This document shows, in pieces, positions 1 to 6,254 of a stretch of 9,758 nucleotides of DNA. Both the position numbers and the translations under genes were made by a program. Source of the stretch: a methanogenic archaeon (GTDB lineage: Archaea > Thermoplasmatota > Thermoplasmata > Methanomassiliicoccales > Methanomethylophilaceae); contig CADAGG010000038.1 of assembly GCA_902787415.1 (NCBI GenBank), positions 1 to 9,758 on the forward strand, read 5' to 3'. The notes under the pieces are model-generated. The model did not search any database. It saw only the letters and a list, made by a program, of their open reading frames with translations, and was not told where the DNA came from. Each line of letters begins with the position of its first letter. The first letter of the stretch is position 1.

Positions 1-1011
1 CACGACCAGGAGGAGAAGTGGGTCATGCCCACCGACATCACCGTGACGGTGGAGACCGGCGACAGGCTGGCGATCATCAACTGCTGCTTCGGCAGCAGGG
101 TCAACGACACCCTCTCCAAGATCATCTCCGTGCTGCTCATGGCCCGCATCGGGGAGAGTGTCGGAATAAGCACCGACCCCTACCGCATCATCATCGAGCT
201 GCCCCGCAACCTGGAGAAGAACCTGATCATCGAGACGTTCAACAGCCTCAAACCCGGGACCGTGGAAGCATACTGCAGGCTCACCGTGCTGAACTCATCC
301 TATCTGAAATGGAGGTTCATGAACGTCGCCAAGAAGTTCGGCATCATCGAGAAGGGTGCCGACCGCCGCTACATCAACTACGGGAAGCTGTTCGAGATCC
401 ACCGCGACACCCCCGCCTACCGGGACGCCGTCAACAAGGTGCTCTCCGAGGATCTGGACATCGAGAACACCGAACTCGTGCTGAGGATGATCTCCGAAGG
501 GAAGATCAAGGTGGTCAGCGGAGGCATCTCCCACATCGGTCTCGAGGGCATCACCGCCACCAGGGAGCTCATGCAGCCCGCCCGCGCCGACCATGCCATC
601 CTCGCCGCGATGAAGAAGAGGCTGGAGGACGAGGTGCTCTTCGCCTCCTGCATCCGCTGCAAGAACCAGCGCCGCGTCAGGGTCGGCAGCGCGCCCCGGA
701 AGTTCACCTGCCCCCAGTGCGGAGGTTTCATGATCGCCCTGCTGAAGGATTACGAGAGGGATTCCATCAAGGACTACGGCAACGGCAGGAAGGACCCGGT
801 GCAGAAGAACCTGGAGAAACGCATCCTGAAGAACGCCAACCTCGTCAACTCCTACGGCGGCGGAGCCGCCCTCGTCCTCGCCGGGAGGGGGATCGGACCC
901 GAGGTGGCCGCGAGGATCCTCGCGAAGATGCATGCCGACGAGGATAGCCTGCTTCGCGACATCATGGCATCGGAGATCAACTACGCCCGCACCAAACAGT
1001 TCTGGGACTGA
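1..1011 (+). CDS. Lhr/Ski2-type ATP-dependent helicase, C-terminal part (5' truncated)
   Basis: The reading frame is open from base 1 to the TGA at 1009-1011, so this is the last 336 residues of a longer protein. The motor domains would lie to the left, outside the window. The segment around bases 58-210 (CCFGSRVNDTL, then ARIGESVGISTDPYRIIIELP) resembles the DEAD-associated region that follows the RecA domains in archaeal Lhr/Ski2-like superfamily 2 helicases. A four-cysteine zinc-ribbon-like motif follows, C-x2-C-x15-C-x2-C, with cysteine codons at 649, 658, 709 and 718. Near the C-terminus LAGRGIGPEVAARIL (about bases 880-925) looks like a helix-hairpin-helix nucleic-acid-binding element. 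Members of this superfamily unwind or remodel RNA or DNA. I infer a nucleic-acid helicase that may act in RNA processing or repair, but the exact subfamily (Lhr-core, aLhr2 or ASH-Ski2) cannot be settled without the motor domains. Internal ATGs such as the one at 25 are not the true start. Confidence 0.8.
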   Translation, partial: HDQEEKWVMPTDITVTVETGDRLAIINCCFGSRVNDTLSKIISVLLMARIGESVGISTDPYRIIIELPRNLEKNLIIETFNSLKPGTVEAYCRLTVLNSSYLKWRFMNVAKKFGIIEKGADRRYINYGKLFEIHRDTPAYRDAVNKVLSEDLDIENTELVLRMISEGKIKVVSGGISHIGLEGITATRELMQPARADHAILAAMKKRLEDEVLFASCIRCKNQRRVRVGSAPRKFTCPQCGGFMIALLKDYERDSIKDYGNGRKDPVQKNLEKRILKNANLVNSYGGGAALVLAGRGIGPEVAARILAKMHADEDSLLRDIMASEINYARTKQFWD

Positions 1012-1698
1012 TCAGAAATTGCTGCCCTTGGCGGAGAACTCGGGTTTGGAGTCCTCCTTCTCGAGCTTCTTGGGCTTCACGTTGTGAAGACCCAGGAACC
1101 CGGTGGAGATCACGTACACCTCGGACGAGGTGGGACGGGATGCCTTGGGGGAATGGATGGTGACCTTCTCGAACCTCTTCTCCAGCTCCCTGATGTATCC
1201 GTCGAGGAGGTCGCCCTGGAAGACCTTGGTCACCAGCTTGCCGTTCTTCTTGAGGATGCGGTCGCACACGTCCACGGCGTACATGCACAGTTCGATGGAA
1301 CGGGCATGGTCCATGGAATATGCACCGGCGATGTTGGGCGCCATGTCGGAGAGGACGACGTCGACCTTGCCTCCGACCATGTCGAGAAGGCGGATCATGG
1401 TGTTGTCGTCGGTGATGTCGCCGATGATGAACTGCACACCCTCCATAGGATGGATGTACCTGAGGTCCACGCCGATGACCTGGCCGGTCTCGCCGACGCG
1501 CTCCTTGGCCACCTGCGACCATCCGCCGGGACAGGCGCCGAGGTCCACCACGGAGTCGCCCTCGCGGAAGATGTCGAAACGGTCGTCGATCTGCAGAAGT
1601 TTGAAGGATGCCCTGGAACGGTAGTCCAGCTTCTTCGCTAGACGGTAGTAGTATTCCCTGCGGCGCTCCGCGACCCAACGGTCATGCAAATCGGACAC
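1012..1698 (-). CDS. rlmE: RlmE/FtsJ-type 2'-O-ribose RNA methyltransferase
   Basis: This 228-residue Rossmann-fold SAM-dependent methyltransferase belongs to the FtsJ/RrmJ family. The SAM-binding motif is VVDLGACPGGW (residues 50-60). The catalytic K-D-K-E tetrad is visible as K33 (ASFKL), D118 (SDMAP), K158 (VTKVFQGD) and E193 (SSEVYVI), with nearly the same spacing as E. coli RlmE. The bacterial enzyme 2'-O-methylates the A-loop uridine of 23S rRNA (U2552). Archaeal homologues are thought to do the same, though some FtsJ relatives modify tRNA (Trm7-like), so the target is inferred. A lysine-rich C-terminal tail of about 25 residues extends past the fold. The start is GTG at 1696-1698. It fits the family N-terminus (DRWVAERRREYYYRLAKK), has no convincing Shine-Dalgarno sequence, and lies about 26 nt downstream of a TATA-like CTTTTATG, consistent with a leaderless mRNA. 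It converges on the helicase gene with zero bases between stops and diverges from purM. Confidence 0.93.
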   Translation of the reverse strand: MSDLHDRWVAERRREYYYRLAKKLDYRSRASFKLLQIDDRFDIFREGDSVVDLGACPGGWSQVAKERVGETGQVIGVDLRYIHPMEGVQFIIGDITDDNTMIRLLDMVGGKVDVVLSDMAPNIAGAYSMDHARSIELCMYAVDVCDRILKKNGKLVTKVFQGDLLDGYIRELEKRFEKVTIHSPKASRPTSSEVYVISTGFLGLHNVKPKKLEKEDSKPEFSAKGSNF

Positions 1699-1720
1699 GT
1701 CACTTGCTATCCGCTCCTCT

Positions 1721-1728
1721 CATAAAAG
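1721..1728 (-). promoter_or_regulatory. TATA-like box for rlmE
   Basis: On the - strand this reads CTTTTATG, centred about 26 nt upstream of the rlmE GTG. That is the usual archaeal distance from TATA box to transcription start, so the transcript would begin at or next to the start codon (leaderless). This is inferred from position and AT-content in a GC-rich context; no start site has been mapped. Confidence 0.4.
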
Positions 1729-1732
1729 ACCT

Positions 1733-1752
1733 TGTCCTCCGTAAGGAGGACA
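1733..1752. other. Perfect 8-bp inverted repeat in the rlmE-purM intergenic region
   Basis: TGTCCTCC-GTAA-GGAGGACA is an 8-bp perfect stem with a four-base loop. Read as + strand RNA the loop is GUAA, a GNRA tetraloop. The arms contain CCTCC and GGAGG, so folding would pair an anti-Shine-Dalgarno-like with a Shine-Dalgarno-like sequence. It lies about 45 bp upstream of the purM ATG and just upstream of the rlmE TATA-like element, with no start codon at a useful distance from GGAGG on the + strand. It could be a protein-binding operator on DNA or an RNA hairpin; the sequence does not decide which. Confidence 0.6.
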
Positions 1753-1760
1753 GAATCCAA

Positions 1761-1768
1761 CATATAGG
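1761..1768 (+). promoter_or_regulatory. TATA-like box for purM
   Basis: CATATAGG lies about 32 nt upstream of the purM ATG. A transcript starting about 25 nt further on, near the run ATAACC at 1791-1796, would have a leader of only a few bases, in line with the absence of a ribosome binding site before purM. It is followed by a small inverted repeat GGCC-TAA-GGCC. The element also reads CCTATATG on the other strand, so an alternative - strand role is possible. Confidence 0.4.
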
Positions 1769-1796
1769 CCTAAGGCCATACCCTTTTTCGATAACC

Positions 1797-2816
1797 ATGG
1801 CGACAGGCTGGACGTACTCAAAAGCTGGAGTTAACATTGACAAGAAATCGAGTTCCATCGGATCCCTGGTGGGCGAGCTCACCTACAGGAGGAAGGGATT
1901 CGGGCAGATGGTCCAGAAATCCGGCCTTTTCGCAAGTCTCATCGACTTCGGAGACAGATACGTCACTCTGGCAACCGACGGTGTGGGAACCAAGATCCTC
2001 ATCGCTGAGGAGCTGGGAATCTGGAACACCATCGGAATCGACTGTATCGCCATGAACGTCAACGACACCATCTGCGTCAACGCCCAGCCCATCTCATTCG
2101 TGGATTACATCGCCATCGACAAGCCTGACGACGCCCTCACCCAGCAGGTCGGCATCGGTCTGAACAAGGGTGCCGAGCTCTCCGACATGGAGATCGTCGG
2201 AGGGGAGATCGCCGTCCTCCCCGAGATGGTCAACGGTCTCGACCTGTCCGGTACCTGCATGGGAGTCGTCGACAAGGACAAGATCATCACCGGCGAGACC
2301 TGCGAGAAAGGGGACCTCATCGTCGCCCTGCAGGCATCCGGTCTGCACTCCAACGGGCTCACCCTCGCGAGGAAGGTCGTGGAGGCCAACAACATCAAGC
2401 TCACCGACTCCGTACCCGGACTGTCCCAGTGCATCGGAAAGGAACTCCTCACCCCCACCGAGATCTACGTGAAACAGGTGCTCGGCATCACCTCCAAGCA
2501 CACCGTCCACGGACTGGTCGACATCACCGGCGGAGGACTCAGGAACATCCTCCGCATGAGGAAGGGACTGAAGTACACCATCGACGACCCCGTCAAGCCC
2601 AACCCCATCTTCAACGTCCTCCAGGAACTCGGAAACATCGACGACCAGGAGATCTACCAGACCTTCAACATGGGAATGGGATTCACCATCATCGCGCCCG
2701 AGGCGGACGCCGAGGCCATCGCCAAGGAGAACCCCAACGCGAAGATCGTCGGCCGCGTCGAAGAGGGTAACGGAGTCTACTTCGCACCCGGAAAATTCAC
2801 TTACGACCACTACTGA
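1797..2816 (+). CDS. purM: Phosphoribosylformylglycinamidine cyclo-ligase (AIR synthase)
   Basis: This 339-residue PurM catalyses the ATP-dependent closure of FGAM to aminoimidazole ribotide (AIR) in de novo purine synthesis in the cytosol. AIR is also the substrate for the thiamine pyrimidine made by ThiC, which is encoded further along this window. Family motifs in order: SKAGVNID (8-15) at the N-terminus, TDGVGTK (60-66), NVND (87-90), VGGE (134-137), ASGLHSNG (180-187), LTPTEIYVK (218-226), DITGGG (242-247) and FNMGMG (290-295). The length matches the usual 340-350 residues. I chose ATG 1797 because MATGWTYSKAGVNID fits the family N-terminus. The frame remains open upstream to 1608, but that stretch is antisense to rlmE and has no PurM similarity. 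No Shine-Dalgarno sequence precedes the start, suggesting a leaderless or short-leader mRNA. It stands alone, divergent from rlmE, not in a pur cluster. Confidence 0.96.
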   Translation: MATGWTYSKAGVNIDKKSSSIGSLVGELTYRRKGFGQMVQKSGLFASLIDFGDRYVTLATDGVGTKILIAEELGIWNTIGIDCIAMNVNDTICVNAQPISFVDYIAIDKPDDALTQQVGIGLNKGAELSDMEIVGGEIAVLPEMVNGLDLSGTCMGVVDKDKIITGETCEKGDLIVALQASGLHSNGLTLARKVVEANNIKLTDSVPGLSQCIGKELLTPTEIYVKQVLGITSKHTVHGLVDITGGGLRNILRMRKGLKYTIDDPVKPNPIFNVLQELGNIDDQEIYQTFNMGMGFTIIAPEADAEAIAKENPNAKIVGRVEEGNGVYFAPGKFTYDHY

Positions 2817-2820
2817 TCGG

Positions 2821-2848
2821 TATTTTTCAACCGGGGCTCCGGCCCCGG
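2821..2848. terminator. Terminator region between convergent purM and the DUF531 gene
   Basis: A T-rich run (TATTTTT, 2821-2827) lies 4 bases after the purM stop and fits archaeal oligo-T termination on the + strand. It is followed by a strong hairpin at 2831-2848, CCGGGGC-TCCG-GCCCCGG, a 7-bp all-GC stem. As + strand RNA the loop is UCCG closed by C-G, a very stable UNCG tetraloop. The hairpin ends 1 base before the stop codon of the opposing gene and may shield both 3' ends. It lacks a U-run after the stem on either strand, so it is not a classic bacterial intrinsic terminator. Confidence 0.55.
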
Positions 2849-2849
2849 A

Positions 2850-3410
2850 TCACTTGTTCAGCTTGCAGTCCAGGGCACCGCATACCGCGCCGAGGGCGGT
2901 GCAGGTCTCCAGCGAGAAGTTGCCGCCGGTGACCTCGAAGTCGATATCGGACATGCCGTGGACCTCTTTGGGAGTACCGTGGGGGCCGATGCCGAAGATC
3001 AGCAGGATGCTCTGACCGTTCTCCACCAGCTCGGCGAGCTGGGCGGTGGTTAGCTGCTTCTTGGTGTCGGGTTTGCAGGTGGTGAGGACGACCTTCCCGA
3101 GCTGCGGGGGGAATCCCTTGGCGGGGAACGGGAAGGTCTGGAAACGGCCCAGTTCGGCCAGTTGGACGAAGTTGTCCCCGTGGGCCCCGATGCTGGTGGT
3201 CCCGGCGATGAAATTGGCGATCTCGAGGGGCGTCCGGCGGTCCTCGGGAATGGGGAAACCGAATAGTGCCAGATTCATGTTGAAGGCCATGGCGAGATCG
3301 CCTGCGCGGGCGATGACGCGGCGGTGGGGCTCCCTGAAGGTCTTGGGGTCGTACGCATTGTAGATGCCGATGGTCATCCGGCCTCTGCGGCCGCTCTTCT
3401 CATAAACCAT
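2850..3410 (-). CDS. DUF531-type protein with SPOUT-like C-terminus, possible RNA methyltransferase
   Basis: This 186-residue protein resembles the archaeal DUF531 family by my recollection of the N-terminal pattern (MTIGIYNAYDPKTFREPHRR, residues 12-31). The family has no experimentally established function that I know of. The C-terminal third (LLIFGIGPHGTPKEV at 136-150, then DFEVTGG and SLETCTALGAVCGAL to 180) has the glycine-rich loop and following helix pattern of SPOUT trefoil-knot methyltransferases, so a SAM-dependent RNA methyltransferase is plausible but inferred. There is no signal peptide or membrane segment. Two starts are possible. The ATG at 3408-3410 has a good Shine-Dalgarno sequence (GGTGAGG, 4-nt spacing) and overlaps the upstream 61-residue gene by 11 nt, suggesting translational coupling. 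The ATG at 3375-3377 matches the usual family N-terminus and would give 175 residues. I prefer the first because of the ribosome binding site. Confidence 0.8.
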   Translation of the reverse strand: MVYEKSGRRGRMTIGIYNAYDPKTFREPHRRVIARAGDLAMAFNMNLALFGFPIPEDRRTPLEIANFIAGTTSIGAHGDNFVQLAELGRFQTFPFPAKGFPPQLGKVVLTTCKPDTKKQLTTAQLAELVENGQSILLIFGIGPHGTPKEVHGMSDIDFEVTGGNFSLETCTALGAVCGALDCKLNK

Positions 3411-3585
3411 TGTTCCTCACCTTGGGGCGCGCCACGATGGCATAACGGTCGCCGTCGAGGAAGATCTCGTAGTTCTGGTAGCGGGGATCCTGCTTGTACT
3501 GGTCGATGCGCGAAAGGACCTCCATCAGAGTGAGCTCAGTGCTCTTGATGTCGATCAGGATCTCATCGAGGCTCTCGTCTTCCAT
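3400..3585 (-). CDS. Small hypothetical protein, 61 residues, coupled to the DUF531 gene
   Basis: I do not recognise this protein. It is acidic at the N-terminus (MEDESLDEILIDIKSTELTLMEVL), probably helical for the first 28 residues, followed by DPRYQNYEIFLDGDRYAIVARPK, which looks like a short beta-hairpin, and a basic tail. It has no cysteines, no signal peptide and no membrane segment. A purine-rich AGGGAGAG ends 4 nt before its ATG and could be a ribosome binding site. Its last codons overlap the start of the downstream DUF531 gene by 11 nt, and the downstream ribosome binding site lies inside this frame, a typical sign of translational coupling. No overlapping frame gives a better gene. 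It begins about 50 nt downstream of tRNA-Phe. A real coding gene is likely given the ribosome binding site and overlap; its function is unknown, perhaps a partner of the DUF531 protein. Confidence 0.7.
   Translation of the reverse strand: MEDESLDEILIDIKSTELTLMEVLSRIDQYKQDPRYQNYEIFLDGDRYAIVARPKVRNNGL
3415..3421 (-). promoter_or_regulatory. Shine-Dalgarno site deciding the DUF531 start
   Basis: On the - strand this reads GGTGAGG, a near-perfect match to the anti-Shine-Dalgarno end of archaeal 16S rRNA, four bases before the ATG at 3408-3410. The alternative internal ATG at 3375-3377 is preceded only by a weak AGAGG. This favours the longer 186-residue product. Confidence 0.6.
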
Positions 3586-3629
3586 GCAGCTCTCCCTTTA
3601 TGCCTGCGGCCTCCGCCGAATCGTTGTTG

Positions 3630-3633
3630 AAAA
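3630..3633 (-). terminator. Short T-run after tRNA-Phe
   Basis: TTTT on the - strand begins 4 bases after the encoded CCA of tRNA-Phe. Short T-runs directly after tRNA genes commonly mark archaeal 3' ends. A run of four is weak, and read-through into the 61-residue gene is possible because that gene has no clear promoter of its own. Confidence 0.3.
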
Positions 3634-3636
3634 GTA

Positions 3637-3712
3637 TGGTGCCGCCAGCCGGGCTCGAACCAGCGACCTCGTGATCTTCAGTCACGCGCTCTCCCAACTG
3701 AGCTACGGCGGC
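3637..3712 (-). tRNA. tRNA-Phe (anticodon GAA), CCA encoded
   Basis: A full cloverleaf folds on the - strand: acceptor GCCGCCG/TGGCGGC (7 bp, one G-U), D arm GCTC/GAGC, anticodon stem CGTGA/TCACG with loop CTGAAGA giving anticodon GAA, variable AGGTC, T arm GCTGG/CCGGC with TTCGAGC loop. The discriminator is A73 and CCA follows in the genome. The mature body is 73 nt and no intron is present. It lies between gyrA and the small 61-residue gene, all on the - strand, with its own TATA-like element upstream. Confidence 0.97.
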
Positions 3713-3735
3713 TTGTATCTCCCTTATCTGCTCAA

Positions 3736-3746
3736 CCATTATAAAG
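3736..3746 (-). promoter_or_regulatory. TATA box for tRNA-Phe
   Basis: On the - strand this reads CTTTATAATGG, centred about 30 nt upstream of the first base of the mature tRNA. This is a strong archaeal TATA match in the right place, giving a very short 5' leader for RNase P to remove. Confidence 0.6.
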
Positions 3747-3751
3747 TTGTG

Positions 3752-3771
3752 GGAGGGGTTTTCACCCCTCC
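3752..3771 (-). terminator. Hairpin downstream of gyrA
   Basis: On the - strand the sequence GGAGGGGT-GAAA-ACCCCTCC begins 8 bases after the gyrA stop codon. It is a perfect 8-bp stem with a GAAA (GNRA) tetraloop. There is no U-run directly after it, only ACTTTATAA further on, which is the tRNA-Phe TATA box. It probably defines or protects the 3' end of the gyrBA message; termination itself is inferred. Confidence 0.5.
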
Positions 3772-3779
3772 TTTGAGGT

Positions 3780-6254
3780 TTACTGCTGCGTCTGGGTCTC
3801 TGCCGCCGGAGCCTCGGAATCGGTCTTGACCACGGGCACCATGGACACGACGACGTCGTCGTCCTTGAGCTCCATGATCTTGACTCCCTGGGCGTTGCGT
3901 CCGGTCTTGCGGATGGTGTCCACGGCGATGCGGATGACCTTTCCGGACTTGGAGATGACCATCAGCTCATCGTCGTCGTTGACCCTGCGGACGCTGACGA
4001 CGGCACCGTTCTTCTTGGTGGTCTTGATGGTGATGACTCCCTTTCCTCCGCGGTGCGTCTTGCGGTAGTCGTCCACGGTGGAGATCTTTCCGAATCCGTT
4101 CTCGGTGACGGTCAGGAGGAGGTCCTCGGCCTTCACGACGGCCATGGAGACGACCTGGTCGTGCAGGGCCACGTTCATTCCCCTGACGCCCATGGTGTCC
4201 CTTCCGGTGGGGCGGACGTCGTCCTCGTCGAACCTGCAGGCGAGACCGCCGGCGGTGGCCAGGATGATCTCGTCCTTGCCGTCGGTCATCCAGGTCTCGA
4301 TGAGCTGGTCGTCCTCGTCCAGCTTGATGGCCTTGATTCCCTTGGAGCGGATGTTGCCGTACTGGCTCATCACGGTCTTCTTGAGGAGTCCGTTCTTGGT
4401 GCAGAACACCATGTACCTGTCCTCGGGGAACTCGTTGGTGGGGATGATGTTAGTGATGGACTCTCCGGGCTGCAGGTCGGGCAGCATGTTGATGATGGGC
4501 TTACCCTTCGACTGCCTGCTTCCCTCGGGGATGTTGTAACCCTTCAGCCACAGGATACGTCCGGTGTTGGTGATGAACAGCAGGTAGGTGTGCGAGGAAG
4601 CGACGAGCATGTTCTTCATGAAGTCGCTCTCCTTGGTCTGCATACCGGTCATACCGACTCCGCCGCGTCCCTGTTGCCTGTAGGTCCTCAGCGGGATTCT
4701 CTTGATGTAGTTGTCATCGGAGAGGGTGTAGACCATGTCCTCCTTGGGGATGAGGTCCTCGGCGTTGACGTCGACGGCCTGGGCGTTGATGGCGGTCCTG
4801 CGGGCGTCGCCGTAGGTGTCGGACATCTGCTTGAGCTCGTCCTTGATGATGGCGTCGATCCTGACGGGGTTGGCGAGGATGTCCTTCAGGTCGTTCATCT
4901 TGATGATGAGGGCGTCGTACTCCTCGCGGATGGTGGTGATCTCGAGTCCGGTCAGTCTCTGCAGCCTCATGTCGAGGATGGCCTGTGCCTGGACCTGGTC
5001 GATGGACAGCAGCTGCTGCAGTCCCTCGTTGGCCTCGGCCCCGGTCTTGGATGCACGGATGAGCTCGATGGTCTTGTCCAGCATGTTCAGGGCCTTGATG
5101 AGACCGTCCAGGATGTGGAACCTCTTCTCGGCCTCGTTCAGCTCGAACCTGACCCTGCGGGTGACCACGTTGCGGCGGTGGTTGATGTAGTGCTCGATGA
5201 GCTGCTTCAGACCGAGCAGGGTGGGCTTGTTGTTGACCAGTGCCAGATTGATGATACCGTAGGTAATCTCCATCTGGGTCTTCTTCATCAGGTTCTCCAG
5301 GACCACATCGGGGATAGCATCCTTGTGGAGTTCGATGACGATACGCATTCCCCTCCTGTCGGACTCATCGCGGAGATCGGTGATACCGGTGATTTCCTTG
5401 TTCTTGACGAGGTCCGCGATGGCCTTGACCAGTTCGGCCTTGTTGACCTGGTAGGGGATCTCATCGACGATGATGGAGGTCTTGCCGCTCTTGAGCTCCT
5501 CGAAGTGGGTCTTGGACCTGACCTTCATCCTGCCCCTTCCGGTGTTGTAGGCCTCCACGATTCCGGAGATTCCGTTGATGATACCTCCGGTGGGGAAGTC
5601 GGGACCGGGGACGAACTCCATGAGTTTTGCTACGTCCGTGTCGGGGTTGTCGATGGTGTAGATGATGGCGTCGCAGACCTCTTTGAGGTTGTGCGGGGGC
5701 ATCTTGGTGGCCATACCGACGGCGATACCGTCGGAACCGTTCACCAGGAGGTTGGGGAACTTGGAAGGCAGGACCGAGGGCTCCTTCAGGGAGCCGTCGA
5801 AGTTGTCCATGAAGTCCACGGTGTCCTTGTCCAGGTCCAGCAGCAGGTCGGATGCCATCTTGGACAGTCTGGCCTCGGTGTAACGCATAGCTGCAGGCGG
5901 GTCGCCGTCCACGGATCCGAAGTTACCCTGTCCGTCGACGAGGGGGTACCTCAGCGAGAAGGGCTGTCCCATCCTCACCATGGCGTCGTAGGCTGCGGAG
6001 TCTCCGTGGGGGTGGTACTTACCGAGCACCTCTCCGACCACGGTGGCGGACTTCTTGTGGGGCCTGTTGTAGTTGAGGCCGAGTTCGCTCATGGCGAACA
6101 TGATCTTCCTGTGTACGGGTTTCAGACCGTCACGGACATCGGGCAGTGCCCTGCTGACGATGACGGACATGGAGTAATCGATGTAGGAGCGCTGCATCTC
6201 CTTCTCGACTGTCTGGTTGATGATCCTCTCTTCTCCTTCCATGCTATCACACAT
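3780..6254 (-). CDS. gyrA: DNA gyrase subunit A
   Basis: This 824-residue GyrA is the breakage-reunion subunit of a type IIA topoisomerase; with GyrB it forms the A2B2 enzyme that introduces negative supercoils using ATP. The catalytic tyrosine is Y125 ([12 protein letters not shown]). The quinolone-determining region [18 protein letters not shown] keeps Ser86 and Asp90, equivalent to E. coli Ser83 and Asp87. The winged-helix, tower and coiled-coil parts run to about residue 500, followed by a six-bladed C-terminal wrapping domain. In the first blade the GyrA-box position reads QGRGGVG (528-534), lacking two basic residues of the QRRGGKG consensus; THRGGKG appears in a later blade (733-739). 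It ends in a short tail [13 protein letters not shown]. The ATG at 6252-6254 overlaps the gyrB stop by 8 nt; an alternative ATG at 6240-6242 ([10 protein letters not shown]) would remove four residues and is equally plausible. Archaeal gyrases derive from bacteria by ancient transfer, which is family knowledge. Confidence 0.97.
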   Translation of the reverse strand: MCDSMEGEERIINQTVEKEMQRSYIDYSMSVIVSRALPDVRDGLKPVHRKIMFAMSELGLNYNRPHKKSATVVGEVLGKYHPHGDSAAYDAMVRMGQPFSLRYPLVDGQGNFGSVDGDPPAAMRYTEARLSKMASDLLLDLDKDTVDFMDNFDGSLKEPSVLPSKFPNLLVNGSDGIAVGMATKMPPHNLKEVCDAIIYTIDNPDTDVAKLMEFVPGPDFPTGGIINGISGIVEAYNTGRGRMKVRSKTHFEELKSGKTSIIVDEIPYQVNKAELVKAIADLVKNKEITGITDLRDESDRRGMRIVIELHKDAIPDVVLENLMKKTQMEITYGIINLALVNNKPTLLGLKQLIEHYINHRRNVVTRRVRFELNEAEKRFHILDGLIKALNMLDKTIELIRASKTGAEANEGLQQLLSIDQVQAQAILDMRLQRLTGLEITTIREEYDALIIKMNDLKDILANPVRIDAIIKDELKQMSDTYGDARRTAINAQAVDVNAEDLIPKEDMVYTLSDDNYIKRIPLRTYRQQGRGGVGMTGMQTKESDFMKNMLVASSHTYLLFITNTGRILWLKGYNIPEGSRQSKGKPIINMLPDLQPGESITNIIPTNEFPEDRYMVFCTKNGLLKKTVMSQYGNIRSKGIKAIKLDEDDQLIETWMTDGKDEIILATAGGLACRFDEDDVRPTGRDTMGVRGMNVALHDQVVSMAVVKAEDLLLTVTENGFGKISTVDDYRKTHRGGKGVITIKTTKKNGAVVSVRRVNDDDELMVISKSGKVIRIAVDTIRKTGRNAQGVKIMELKDDDVVVSMVPVVKTDSEAPAAETQTQQ

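Noticed and set aside
18..947. 309-codon + strand frame overlapping the helicase
   Set aside because: The translation is dominated by R, H, Q, P and E, a typical frame-shifted shadow of GC-rich coding DNA. The helicase frame has the zinc and HhH motifs and runs to both the edge and the stop.
1608..1796. 63-codon N-terminal extension of purM
   Set aside because: It is antisense to the rlmE start, runs through the promoter region and hairpin, and has no similarity to PurM. ATG 1797 gives the family N-terminus.
1700..1882. 60-codon - strand frame between purM and rlmE
   Set aside because: It starts inside purM in antisense and ends just before rlmE. The last codons (MRGADSK) could be a tiny leader peptide, but there is no support beyond chance.
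3586..3720. Integration site at the tRNA-Phe 3' end
   Set aside because: No second copy of the tRNA 3' sequence and no integrase is visible in the window.
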